A stretch of DNA of 64,000 nt from Chitinophaga eiseniae (GTDB lineage Bacteria; Bacteroidota; Bacteroidia; Chitinophagales; Chitinophagaceae): NCBI RefSeq assembly GCF_900167135.1, contig NZ_FUWZ01000006.1:186001-250000 (forward strand). Reading direction: 5' to 3'. Below the pieces are notes generated by a model. The model was not told the origin of the DNA, did not search any database, and worked only from the letters and a program-made list of their open reading frames with translations. This document shows positions 8,211-15,745 of this stretch, one piece after another (the stretch's first letter is position 1; every line of letters begins with the position of its first letter). A program made the translations under genes and the position numbers.

Positions 8211-8921
8211 TCAGCTGACAGAGAAGGTGCTGCCGTAGCAAATAAGGCCGGCTTTACGGGCCAGGTTGCGGGAGGCGTTGTTGCTCCACGAGGTGCTGTA
8301 GAGGGGCAACGCACCCATATCGCGCACCATGACGGCCCAAAGGGCCAGTGCAGCGGCGGCGTAACCTTTACCCCGGAAAGGTGCCAGCGTATCGATGCCG
8401 GCTTCGTGGGCAGCGGTGGTGATGCGTACGCTGCGGCATACGGATACTACCTGTCCGTTTTGCACCACTGCGGCGCAGGGTTGTACAATATCCAGTTCCT
8501 GCGCCAGCCACGGAAATTCAGGACCTATCATTGGTATATGCTCCGTTGTTAGGTGAATAGCGGGCGTAGCGGCTGTGAAAGTGGCGGGAACAAGAAAAGA
8601 GGGTCCGGCTTCCCATTGATCACTTTGCAGTAACTGCTGGTATGGCGTAGCCTGCAGCGGTGCGCCGTCGGGCGCGCCTGCAGTGGCTTCGGGAATTGCC
8701 ACGGTTTCCAGGGCCTGTACCAGCGCTTCGGGTACATCTTCCCGGTATCTGCGGACAGGCGTGCTTGTTACAGGAACACCCAAAAAGAACCGGGGAGCAG
8801 GGCCTCGGTCAGGCCAGGGTTCATTGGCCTGCAGCATCCTGCCCGTGGTGTTATAGGTGAACAGTACGGCGGCATGCAGTTGCATCAGCGTTTCCGTTGT
8901 CGGGTTATGCATGGAATTCAT
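8211..8921 (-). CDS. GNAT-family acetyltransferase-like protein
   Basis: 236 residues, no signal sequence. The C-terminal half has the acetyl-CoA loop region APFRGKGYAAAALALWAVMVRDMG followed by PLYSTSWSNNASRNLARKAGL, typical of GNAT motif A and B. The N-terminal half (TGRMLQANEPWPDRGPAPRFFLG) matches a recurrent Bacteroidota subgroup but has no known function. ATG 8912 is an equally plausible start. It is divergent from a small lipoprotein-like gene at 8971 and precedes the ion channel gene. Substrate unknown. Confidence 0.8.
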   Translation of the reverse strand: MNSMHNPTTETLMQLHAAVLFTYNTTGRMLQANEPWPDRGPAPRFFLGVPVTSTPVRRYREDVPEALVQALETVAIPEATAGAPDGAPLQATPYQQLLQSDQWEAGPSFLVPATFTAATPAIHLTTEHIPMIGPEFPWLAQELDIVQPCAAVVQNGQVVSVCRSVRITTAAHEAGIDTLAPFRGKGYAAAALALWAVMVRDMGALPLYSTSWSNNASRNLARKAGLICYGSTFSVS

Positions 8922-8970
8922 TACCGCAAGTTATCCTAATTATTTATCTTCCGGAAAATTGTATCAGGCT

Positions 8971-9501
8971 ATGCATAAAACAAAGTGCCTGCTGGCGGGA
9001 CTATTACTCGCCGCCTGTGTTATAGTGGCTCAGAACAGGCAGACCGGTCATCCGGCGATAAGAAAAGCGGTTCGGGAGATCAACCGCGATACTGCGTTGA
9101 AGCAGGTAACGCTCACCAACGAGGAGTGGATGACGGAAATGCCGGACGGCGGTGGCAGCCTGACCGGCTACTATAAAAACAAAACGCTGGTGAAAGCAGT
9201 TCGCTGGATCGGCTATTCCAGCGGGGTGGAAGTGGTGGAGTTTTACTTTAAGAACAACGAACTGCTGTTTGTATATGAGCAGTCAGACCTGTTCTTTTAT
9301 GATGAAAAGAAAGGGGAGCTCCGCACAGACTCTCTTGAGCGGAACTTCGAAGGGCGCTATTATTTTTCCGGTAAAAAGATGATCGATTATACGACGTTGG
9401 GGCATAACCGTTTTGAAGACGATTCGCTGGACGCAGGGAAGATATGGCCGAAGGAAGCGGCCACCTGCAGGCATTTGCTGGCCCGCAAGGTGGCGCGGTA
9501 G
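8971..9501 (+). CDS. Small secreted protein of unknown function
   Basis: 176 residues from ATG 8971 (MHKTKCLLAGLLLAACVIVAQ). A signal peptide is clear, with LLAAC as a possible lipobox or alternatively an AQ signal-peptidase I site. The mature part is rich in charged and aromatic residues (VRWIGYSSGVEVVEFYFKNNELLFVYEQSDLFF), a beta-rich pattern seen in small periplasmic proteins of Chitinophagaceae. It ends right at the tail of the convergent phospholipase-like gene, stop codons abutting. No recognised domain. Confidence 0.7.
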   Translation: MHKTKCLLAGLLLAACVIVAQNRQTGHPAIRKAVREINRDTALKQVTLTNEEWMTEMPDGGGSLTGYYKNKTLVKAVRWIGYSSGVEVVEFYFKNNELLFVYEQSDLFFYDEKKGELRTDSLERNFEGRYYFSGKKMIDYTTLGHNRFEDDSLDAGKIWPKEAATCRHLLARKVAR

Positions 9502-11244
9502 TTATAGCAGGATGTCTATGTCTGCTGACGTGAAATACCGGGGAACTTCATGTCCGGAAACTACCACGCCGTACCGTAGTTTCAACGGAAGGATGAATTG
9601 CAACGGGATACGGGCCCAGCTTTTCATATTTTCCACGTTAATGTTTAACAGTGATGATAATTGTATGCCGAGAGAGGGCACAAAAACAAAGGTGGTGCGG
9701 CTGGAGGTGAACTGTGCGCCGGCTTCCACGTAAGTATATAACCCGATGAATCGTTTGTTGCTCACCCAGTAGTCAAAGTTTCCTTTAATGCCAGCCCTTA
9801 CCTGCTGCGCTGTCGTAGTGGACTTTTCCGCGTTTCTGTCTTTGAGGCTGGCGAAGCTGCCGGACACCGTATAGCCGAGCCAGTAGTCCATCAGGCCTTT
9901 TTTGCCGCCGTCGCTGTTGTAGTCAAAATGTTTGAGGAAGTTGCCTGCATTGATCCTTATTTCCGGGCCCTGTATATAATGACCGATGAAGGCGGGGCCG
10001 CTGGTGAGGCCTATCACAAAGGAGTTGCCCACCCTGCTGCGAACAAAATCGCGGTAGCGTAGCGGTGCGTTGGCTTGTCGCATGGCGGCGGTGATGGTAC
10101 CGGGATGATCGAACAGCGGGTTCATATCGGAGCGGTAGGGAATGGGTACCCAGGTGAGGCTGGGAATATGGCGGATCAGGTACAACGGCTGATCGGCCCT
10201 GTTGTCGGGAATTCTGTCCAGGAAAGGCGTGAAGGCTGTTCCTGCCGCGCCGCGCTGAAAGGCCTCGCTGAGGTCTTGCAGGGATAATGTTACAGCATGA
10301 ATGATCCGTTCTGCTTCGGGGGTAAAAGTAGCGTAACGTATATCCTTCAGCGTAGTGTCTTTCTGCCAGCTATGGTGTGGATTGTTGAACTGGCCGTCGC
10401 CATAGGCATGCCAGATTTCGCCTTTGCGGTTTACTACCGTGGCGCCGTTGGCGCTGTAAAAGTCGTGCAGTGATTTGTTGTTGGTGATGGATTCAAATAC
10501 GGTACGGTTTACCACCAGGTGTCCCGCGGAGAAAGCGTCTTCCAGGAAATGGTCTGCGAACGCGTTGAATAACATAGCATACAACAGCAGCTGCCGGGAA
10601 GCTGCCTCGTTTTGCCGGGACAGGAATCCGCTTTGTTCCGCCAGGTCTATGGCCAGCACATGCAGCGTAACATACATGTTGATGGCGTTGGTGCGTCCCA
10701 GCTTTTTAAAGATGCTGTCCACCAGTGCCGGTTTTTCGCAGAGGCGGACAGACGCTTTGCTGAAATGCCGTAGCTGCTCGGGAAAACCTTTACGGTATTC
10801 ATAAAAATGGGAGAGGTTCACCGCCGCTTTCAGGGCATAGCTGAAATCCAGTTTGGAGAGCTTTGCATCCGGCGCTGCCGTGTAGCCCATTTCAATATAT
10901 TGATCATGCAACCGGATGATCTGTTCCATTACGGAATGCTGATAGTGCAACTGCTCCTCCAGTAACAACGGGTTGCGTTCGTGATCGCCGCTGAGGCCGT
11001 TCAATATGCCATAGGAGATACTGCTTTGGCCCGGTCCTGAAAAGGCGCCAAAATAATAGCGGCCTTTTTCGTCGCTGCGGATGTCCAGGTAATGTAACAA
11101 TTGTGCTTTGTTGTTTTCAGGCAGCGACCGGAGAAAACGAAGGAAGGCTGCGTCGCCGATCAGTTTATGCTCCCCATAGTTGTAGGCAAAAGAGCGTCCG
11201 GTGAAAATGGTCAATGTAATGGCAATAATGAATAGTCCCTTCAT
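9502..11244 (-). CDS. Secreted zinc-dependent phospholipase C/S1-P1 nuclease-like protein with long C-terminal extension
   Basis: 580 residues with a signal peptide (MKGLFIIAITLTIFTGRSFA). YNYGEHKLIGDAAF follows, placing a His near the mature N-terminus. The segment DHFLEDAFSAGHLVV reproduces the spacing of the zinc phospholipase C signature (H-x3-D-x5-H). NLSHF near residue 140 and HDFY and WHAYGDG near residue 290 supply more candidate ligands. The last 190 residues contain alternating aromatic strands (GPAFIGHYIQGPEIRIN, RFIGLYTYVEAGAQF) and look like a beta-rich or small outer-membrane-barrel module. Substrate is unknown. It stands alone on the minus strand. Confidence 0.7.
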   Translation of the reverse strand: MKGLFIIAITLTIFTGRSFAYNYGEHKLIGDAAFLRFLRSLPENNKAQLLHYLDIRSDEKGRYYFGAFSGPGQSSISYGILNGLSGDHERNPLLLEEQLHYQHSVMEQIIRLHDQYIEMGYTAAPDAKLSKLDFSYALKAAVNLSHFYEYRKGFPEQLRHFSKASVRLCEKPALVDSIFKKLGRTNAINMYVTLHVLAIDLAEQSGFLSRQNEAASRQLLLYAMLFNAFADHFLEDAFSAGHLVVNRTVFESITNNKSLHDFYSANGATVVNRKGEIWHAYGDGQFNNPHHSWQKDTTLKDIRYATFTPEAERIIHAVTLSLQDLSEAFQRGAAGTAFTPFLDRIPDNRADQPLYLIRHIPSLTWVPIPYRSDMNPLFDHPGTITAAMRQANAPLRYRDFVRSRVGNSFVIGLTSGPAFIGHYIQGPEIRINAGNFLKHFDYNSDGGKKGLMDYWLGYTVSGSFASLKDRNAEKSTTTAQQVRAGIKGNFDYWVSNKRFIGLYTYVEAGAQFTSSRTTFVFVPSLGIQLSSLLNINVENMKSWARIPLQFILPLKLRYGVVVSGHEVPRYFTSADIDILL

Positions 11245-11516
11245 ATGTTGGGTTGTAGTTCACAGATAGTTGTTTGGAGACAGTTAAAGGGACGAGGCTT
11301 AAAGTAAAGGTATTTTAAGGGGATGGCAATGGAAAAGAAGCAACAATTATCAACTACGGGAAAAATCCCGGTATAGCCGTGGCGGACCGTACGTGTGGCC
11401 CTGCAAAATAAACGCAGGTGTTTCCTCTTTCCCTTCGCGGGCACCAATTGTTAAAATCTTCTCCCAGCATGGTAGTTGTTATAAAAAATAGTACATTTGA
11501 CCTAAAATAAAAAACG
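11245..11516. other. Divergent intergenic region, no gene seen
   Basis: 272 bp between the divergent phospholipase-like gene and the small membrane-protein pair. The only recognisable signal is the -7 box at 11492-11499. Short open frames here have no convincing start or composition. Confidence 0.5.
11492..11499 (+). promoter_or_regulatory. -7 element TACATTTG upstream of small membrane-protein pair
   Basis: Exact TAnnTTTG match, 17 bp before the ATG at 11517. A -33 box at canonical spacing is not obvious. Reads as the promoter of the two-gene unit 11517-12084. Confidence 0.5.
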
Positions 11517-11717
11517 ATGAACGAGTATACTACCATGAACGAAGAGGAAGATGATAAGAAGTCTTTTATTCAACGCCTGAGGGACAGTGTATTGCCGATT
11601 AAACCGGAGGATTCCGTTCTGAAGAAAGTGATGAAACAGCTTGGCTTTGGGGTTTTTCTGGGTGTAGCAGGCGTGGTAACAGCCCTGTTGGCGATTGCGG
11701 TATCATTCGCCTTGTGA
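11517..11717 (+). CDS. Small single-pass membrane protein, unknown function
   Basis: 66 residues. A very acidic N-terminus (MNEYTTMNEEEDDKKSF) is followed by a C-terminal transmembrane helix FGVFLGVAGVVTALLAIAVSFAL. ATG 11532 is an alternative start. The stop is followed after one base by the ATG of the next membrane protein, so translational coupling is likely. No family recognised, but the ORF sits behind an exact -7 box. Confidence 0.65.
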   Translation: MNEYTTMNEEEDDKKSFIQRLRDSVLPIKPEDSVLKKVMKQLGFGVFLGVAGVVTALLAIAVSFAL

Positions 11718-11718
11718 T

Positions 11719-12084
11719 ATGAAACGACTGTTGTACCTATCCGGCATCAGCGCCTTTTTTTGGCTGGCGGTGCACATCGCGCGATGGTGGGGGCAGCCGC
11801 TGCCTTATGTCAACGGGCACCTCACCGACCTGGTGGTGGTACCCCTGATAGCGCAGGTGTGCCTGGTGGTGGTACGGCGCTGGATGATACAACGGGAGGA
11901 TTACTGGTTGCCGCTGGGATATGTGCTGTTTATTGCGGTGTATGTATCAGTCGTATTTGAAGGGGTTATGCCCCTGTTTTCTGCCCGTTACACCGGCGAT
12001 TGGCTGGATGTGGCCGCCTATTTTGCGGGGGCTGCAGGTTATTACGGCTGGCAGCGCTGGCCGGCGACCATGCCGGCAGGATAA
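11719..12084 (+). CDS. Small integral membrane protein, unknown function
   Basis: 121 residues from ATG 11719, one base after the previous stop. Four hydrophobic helices are visible (LYLSGISAFFWLAVHIARWW, LTDLVVVPLIAQVCLVV, YWLPLGYVLFIAVYVSVVFEG, VAAYFAGAAGYYGWQ). The arrangement resembles magnesium-citrate/DUF-type small membrane proteins common in Bacteroidota, without a defined role. Coupled with the 66-residue protein upstream. Confidence 0.72.
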   Translation: MKRLLYLSGISAFFWLAVHIARWWGQPLPYVNGHLTDLVVVPLIAQVCLVVVRRWMIQREDYWLPLGYVLFIAVYVSVVFEGVMPLFSARYTGDWLDVAAYFAGAAGYYGWQRWPATMPAG

Positions 12085-12108
12085 CGGCCAGGGATATATG
12101 TAAATCAA

Positions 12109-12146
12109 CGCTGTTCCTTGTCCGGCCCGCTGAACAAGGAACAGCG
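12109..12146. terminator. Perfect 13-bp hairpin between convergent genes
   Basis: Arms CGCTGTTCCTTGT (12109-12121) and its exact complement (12134-12146), 12-nt loop. It lies 24 bp after one gene and 11 bp beside the stop of the AhpD-like gene. It lacks a U-tract but its position fits a bidirectional terminator. Confidence 0.7.
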
Positions 12147-12157
12147 CGATCTGTGGA

Positions 12158-12607
12158 TCAACCATGCCGGCCTACGGTGTAACCGCCCGGTACCGTATGG
12201 AAAGCGATGTTGAGCTTATTCCACGTACCGATCATGGCTACTGAGAGTGCAATGTCAGCAATCTGTGATTTGCTGAAATGCTGCGCCAGTTCGTTGTAAA
12301 TCTCCTCCTCCATTTGATTGGCATTTAGCGCTTCTGCAAAAGCCAATGCCGCTCTTTCCGCTTCAGAATAATAGGGGCATTCCCGCCACGCCGGCAGAGA
12401 ATATAGTCGCTGCGGATTTTCTCCATGATGAACGGCATCTTTATAATGCATGTCCAGGCAATAGGCGCAGCCATTGATCTGGGACATACGGGTGTTGATC
12501 AGTTCGTGCAACTTGGGGTCCAGCCCCTGGCGCAGATAAGCACCGGTTTTAAACAGCCCGTCCATAAATCCTTTGTTTACATCTTCGAAAGAAATTCTTG
12601 CTTCCAT
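12158..12607 (-). CDS. Carboxymuconolactone decarboxylase/AhpD-family protein
   Basis: 149 residues. HELINTRMSQINGCAYCLDMHYKDAV holds Cys47-x2-Cys50 and His54, the redox/proton-relay motif of alkylhydroperoxidase AhpD-like proteins. The following helices (RAALAFAEALNAN, QIADIALSVAMIGTWNKLNIAF) complete the fold. Such proteins reduce peroxides or act as thiol oxidoreductases in the cytosol. It is divergent from an AraC regulator across an AT-rich 153-bp region that contains a perfect palindrome, so regulation by that AraC protein is plausible. Confidence 0.9.
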   Translation of the reverse strand: MEARISFEDVNKGFMDGLFKTGAYLRQGLDPKLHELINTRMSQINGCAYCLDMHYKDAVHHGENPQRLYSLPAWRECPYYSEAERAALAFAEALNANQMEEEIYNELAQHFSKSQIADIALSVAMIGTWNKLNIAFHTVPGGYTVGRHG

Positions 12608-12679
12608 TTTTTATCGTTTTAATTTTGAATAATATTGTTTTGATAAGATGACAACCTGATATTTCCATTTAGGACATGA

Positions 12680-12710
12680 ATTTTAAATAATTTTTAATTT
12701 TATTTAAAAT
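12680..12710. promoter_or_regulatory. AT-rich perfect inverted repeat in the AhpD/AraC divergent promoter
   Basis: ATTTTAAATAA (12680-12690) is followed by a 9-nt spacer and its exact complement TTATTTAAAAT (12700-12710). It lies about 73 bp from the AhpD-like start and 50 bp from the AraC start. It may be an operator. Low sequence complexity makes chance palindromy more likely than for a GC-mixed site. Confidence 0.4.
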
Positions 12711-12760
12711 CAATTGATTTTGTTTTATTTAGATGTTGTCAGGCGATAAAATCAATATAG

Positions 12761-13621
12761 ATGAAAGCTATACATGCAGACACAAAGGAGTTGCTTTTCA
12801 GCCTGACAGAGGCGTCGTCGGTTGCTTTTTCGCAACCGTTGCAGCTGGCAGAGTATGTGGTGTTGTTTGTTCCCGCAGGGAAAGGTGTATTTCATGCGGA
12901 CTTTACCACTTTTACTTTCAGCGGGCCGGTATTGTTGTTTGCCACGCCGTTTCAGCTGCTGCGCCTTGAGACAAAAGAGGAGGTGCCTTTTTCGTTGCTG
13001 CGTTTTCATGGCGACTTTTATTGCATAGAGCACCATCGCGCGGAAGTGGCCTGTAACGGATTGTTGTTTAACAACATTTATCAGCAACCTTTTGTGCAGC
13101 TTTCTTCAGCGGAAGCGCGCGACTTTTCCCAGCTGATAGCCCAGCTACAGGCGGAATTTAAACAGCCGGAACCTTCAGGCATTGTACTCAAAGCTTATCT
13201 GCAGCTATTGCTGGCCAAATCCAGCGCTATCAAACTGAAGACGCTGGCAGCCGGCCAAGATGGTCCTCCGGCGGATGAACAAATGGAGCAGTTCCGGCAA
13301 CTGCTGGACCAGCACTATCTCACCCTGCATAAACCCGCAGACTATGCTGAACTGCTGGCGGTTTCGCCCAACCACTTCACTAAAAAATGTAACCGCTATT
13401 TTGGAAAATCACCTTCCCGCCTGATCCAGGACCGGCTGGTGCTGGAAGCCAAAAAACAGCTACACCTCACCCGTAAGAGCGTCAAGGAAATCGCCCATGC
13501 GCTGCGGTTCGATGACGAGTTTTATTTCAGCCGCTTTTTTAAAAAACATACCGGCGTGTCGCCGCAGACGTTCCGTCGCCGTACCGGCATTTCCATCGTG
13601 GCAGATTTGTCCATGCAATAG
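12761..13621 (+). CDS. AraC-family transcriptional regulator
   Basis: 286 residues. The N-terminal half is a cupin-like sensor (LVLFVPAGKGVFHADFTTFTFSGPVLLFATPFQLL). The C-terminal 100 residues contain two helix-turn-helix motifs (PADYAELLAVSPNHFTKKC and KSVKEIAHALRFDDEFYFSRFFKKHTGVSPQTFRRR). It precedes a DUF417 membrane protein by 71 bp and is divergent from the AhpD-like gene. The pairing with DUF417 parallels RclR-RclC of E. coli, which respond to reactive chlorine. Inducer not known from sequence. Confidence 0.92.
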   Translation: MKAIHADTKELLFSLTEASSVAFSQPLQLAEYVVLFVPAGKGVFHADFTTFTFSGPVLLFATPFQLLRLETKEEVPFSLLRFHGDFYCIEHHRAEVACNGLLFNNIYQQPFVQLSSAEARDFSQLIAQLQAEFKQPEPSGIVLKAYLQLLLAKSSAIKLKTLAAGQDGPPADEQMEQFRQLLDQHYLTLHKPADYAELLAVSPNHFTKKCNRYFGKSPSRLIQDRLVLEAKKQLHLTRKSVKEIAHALRFDDEFYFSRFFKKHTGVSPQTFRRRTGISIVADLSMQ

Positions 13622-13657
13622 CATTTTCCCTCCATGGTCTGCCGCCAGCGCCCGGTT

Positions 13658-13665
13658 TACATTTG
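13658..13665 (+). promoter_or_regulatory. -7 element TACATTTG before the DUF417 gene
   Basis: Exact TAnnTTTG match, 27 bp before ATG 13693 and 36 bp after the AraC stop. It implies that the DUF417 gene has its own promoter, possibly the target of the AraC protein. Confidence 0.5.
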
Positions 13666-13692
13666 TATCGTCATATATTCTTCAACGAACAA

Positions 13693-14268
13693 ATGAAAAC
13701 CATGAACAAAATCCTGCATGCCATCGTTCATCTTGACCGGCCGGGGAAAAAGGTAGTGCGCTGGGGCATCGTTATCGTCTTTGTCTGGATAGGCGCCTTA
13801 AAATTCGTGACCTATGAAGCGGATGGCATCGTCCCTTTTGTGGCCAATAGCCCTTTTATGTCTTTCTTTTACAGTACGCCCGGCGAGTATAAGCCCCATA
13901 TGAATAAGGAAGGGGAACTGATTGCAGCCAACCACACCTGGCATGAGAACAACAACACCTACGGGTTTTCACGGGGCCTGGGGATTTTCCTGATCACACT
14001 GGGCGTTCTGCTGGCCATATACCGCATCTCGCCGCTCGCCAGTATCGTCGGCAGTGCATTGGTATTTATCATGTCGTTAGGCACCTTATCATTTTTAATC
14101 ACCACGCCGGAAACATGGGTACCGCATCTTACAGACCATCACTGGGGGTTCCCTTATCTCTCCGGTCGTGGGAGAATGGTACTGAAAGATGTTGTGATCA
14201 TGGGCGGCGCATTGATCACCATGAGCGAATCCGCTGGTATTTATCTGCAGCGTAAGCGCCCCCGGTAA
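13693..14268 (+). CDS. DUF417 (YkgB/RclC-like) inner-membrane protein
   Basis: 191 residues from ATG 13693 (ATG 13702 is an alternative). The N-terminal helix RWGIVIVFVWIGALKFVTYEADGIVPFVANSPFMSF is the DUF417 hallmark. Further helices (GLGIFLITLGVLLAIY, ASIVGSALVFIMSLGTLSFL) and the ending RMVLKDVVIMGGALITMSES match YkgB. E. coli RclC (YkgB) belongs to the RclR-controlled reactive-chlorine regulon. Here an AraC gene lies immediately upstream; the RclA and RclB partners are not in this window. Confidence 0.9.
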   Translation: MKTMNKILHAIVHLDRPGKKVVRWGIVIVFVWIGALKFVTYEADGIVPFVANSPFMSFFYSTPGEYKPHMNKEGELIAANHTWHENNNTYGFSRGLGIFLITLGVLLAIYRISPLASIVGSALVFIMSLGTLSFLITTPETWVPHLTDHHWGFPYLSGRGRMVLKDVVIMGGALITMSESAGIYLQRKRPR

Positions 14269-14290
14269 TTTCCTGCTGACGGTTTTTTGG

Positions 14291-14321
14291 TATCTTTGCT
14301 GGCTGCCCCAAAGCAGCCAGC
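14291..14321 (+). promoter_or_regulatory. -7 box followed by a 9-bp palindrome just before a start codon
   Basis: TATCTTTG (14291-14298) matches TAnnTTTG exactly. GCTGGCTGC (14298-14306) pairs exactly with GCAGCCAGC (14313-14321) around a 6-nt loop, ending one base before ATG 14323. It may act as an operator overlapping the transcription start, or as a leader hairpin hiding the start region. Confidence 0.45.
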
Positions 14322-14322
14322 T

Positions 14323-15303
14323 ATGCAACTCCAGATAATTGACGTATATGCGAAAACGATATCCTGGCGCCGGAACGATCTGGTAGACTGGGCTTCGGGA
14401 GAAAAGATTGATGGCGCCGGCGAATGGCCGGAGCAGCAGTTACACTACGCCTATGACTTCGATGCAGCCATCACTTCCGCCGATGGACAATATGCGTTGC
14501 TTTTTGCAAAGCAAGGCACGAAAGGCCTGCTGCTGAAAAATGGTCAGATGCTCCGGGAAGTGAACCGCTCTTACTATCAGGCAGGGGTATACGAATATCC
14601 CGCGGTTTTCTTTGCGGCGCCCAACGGCAGAACTTACCTCGCTCATTGTCCGCAAGCATACTGCCAGCTTGACTTTGAAGATGTGGAAACGGGAGAGGTG
14701 ATCACACGTGTCGAGGGCCGCAATCCCGATGATTATTTTTATTCCCGCCTGGAGGTCAGTGACAACAACCAATGGCTGATCAGCAAGGGTTGGGTATGGC
14801 ATCCCTGGGATATGGTGGCGGCGTTCAATATCGAAGCCTGTATACAAAACCCGCTACTGCTGGACAACGCCCGGAAAAATCCGGATGTAAATGCCGAAGT
14901 AGGCGTGGCGGGCTTTATCAATGATCATGAAGTGCTGATAGGCGCCATTGGAGAAGGGGAACTGATGGACGATGAAGCGGAAAATGCGGATGCGCTGCGG
15001 CCTGGTCAACTGGCCATCTGGAATCTGGAAACAAATCAGCTGTCGGCGCCTGTGACTGTCAGGGGAGTGTTTGGCAATATCTTTCCTATAGACGACACTT
15101 ATACCTGGGACCTGGCAGGATTTCCCCGTATCATCAACTACCGCACGGGGGAGGTCGTAGACCAGTTGTCCGAATTGCCGGTGACTGCACAGGTATCGTC
15201 AATTATCCACCATATCGAGGCGCCGCAGATTGCCTGTCACCGCGGGCGGAACAAGATCGCGGTGGTAATGAAAGACCGGAAGGTAGGGTTATTGACCCGC
15301 TGA
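14323..15303 (+). CDS. Hypothetical cytoplasmic protein with beta-propeller-like repeats
   Basis: 326 residues from ATG 14323 (MQLQIIDVYAKTISW). No signal peptide. Recurrent units of the form strand-turn-strand (ITSADGQYALLFAKQGTKGLLL, VFFAAPNGRTYLAHCPQAYC, LEVSDNNQWLISKGWVWHPWD) resemble WD40/propeller blades. I recognise no named family. It is preceded by an exact -7 box and a 9-bp palindrome. The downstream neighbour is a transglutaminase fragment on the opposite strand. Confidence 0.65.
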   Translation: MQLQIIDVYAKTISWRRNDLVDWASGEKIDGAGEWPEQQLHYAYDFDAAITSADGQYALLFAKQGTKGLLLKNGQMLREVNRSYYQAGVYEYPAVFFAAPNGRTYLAHCPQAYCQLDFEDVETGEVITRVEGRNPDDYFYSRLEVSDNNQWLISKGWVWHPWDMVAAFNIEACIQNPLLLDNARKNPDVNAEVGVAGFINDHEVLIGAIGEGELMDDEAENADALRPGQLAIWNLETNQLSAPVTVRGVFGNIFPIDDTYTWDLAGFPRIINYRTGEVVDQLSELPVTAQVSSIIHHIEAPQIACHRGRNKIAVVMKDRKVGLLTR

Positions 15304-15331
15304 TGGTCGCGGTGACCTGTCGATAACGACT

Positions 15332-15568
15332 TTATACCGGAATGCCCGCCAGTGTGTTATGTGTCACCCACACAAAAAGTGCTCTCGTTTTTGACAGCTG
15401 GTCCCGATGGCCGTCGGTTGGTTCATGGGTAAGCTGGCGGAGATCTCCATAGTAGGAGATGGTCCTGGCGAGGCTGTCTGTAGTGGTGAAATCTTTTACA
15501 GGTAAGGTGGCCTGCGCAATGGAAAGGCAGGGTAACAGCAGTAAGGGAAGCAGTGATCGGCCGTACAT
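15332..15568 (-). pseudogene. N-terminal remnant of a secreted transglutaminase-like protein
   Basis: 78 codons. A signal peptide (MYGRSLLPLLLLPCLSIAQA) is followed by DFTTTDSLARTISYYGDLRQLTHEP and SKTRALFVWVTHNT. The last stretch matches the entry to transglutaminase-like domains, where the frame normally continues ITHNIAYD and then reaches the catalytic Cys-His-Asp core. Here it stops after LAGIPV, 28 bp before the convergent gene, and no continuation is seen in the other frames. I read it as a truncated remnant. A genuine short protein is possible but would lack the catalytic core. Confidence 0.55.
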
Positions 15569-15673
15569 AGGTATAACGTTTGGCGGCTACACGAAGAACC
15601 TTTATTAACCTTTGCAAGGTACGGAATTGGATAAGGCAAAGAAATAAAAAAAGAGCAACTCTTTGCGGGGCCG

Positions 15674-15696
15674 CAAAAAAGTGTCTAACTTTTTTG
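15674..15696 (-). terminator. Terminator-like hairpin after the sugar dehydrogenase gene
   Basis: CAAAAAAGT (15674-15682) pairs with ACTTTTTTG (15688-15696), loop of 5, some 50 bp past the dehydrogenase stop. An overlapping alternative stem TTTGCGG/CCGCAAA lies at 15662-15677, so the two hairpins are mutually exclusive. Confidence 0.45.
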
Positions 15697-15745
15697 AGGT
15701 CCTGCATTTAAAGCTACTCTTCTTTTATAGTGACAAGGCGCGTAG

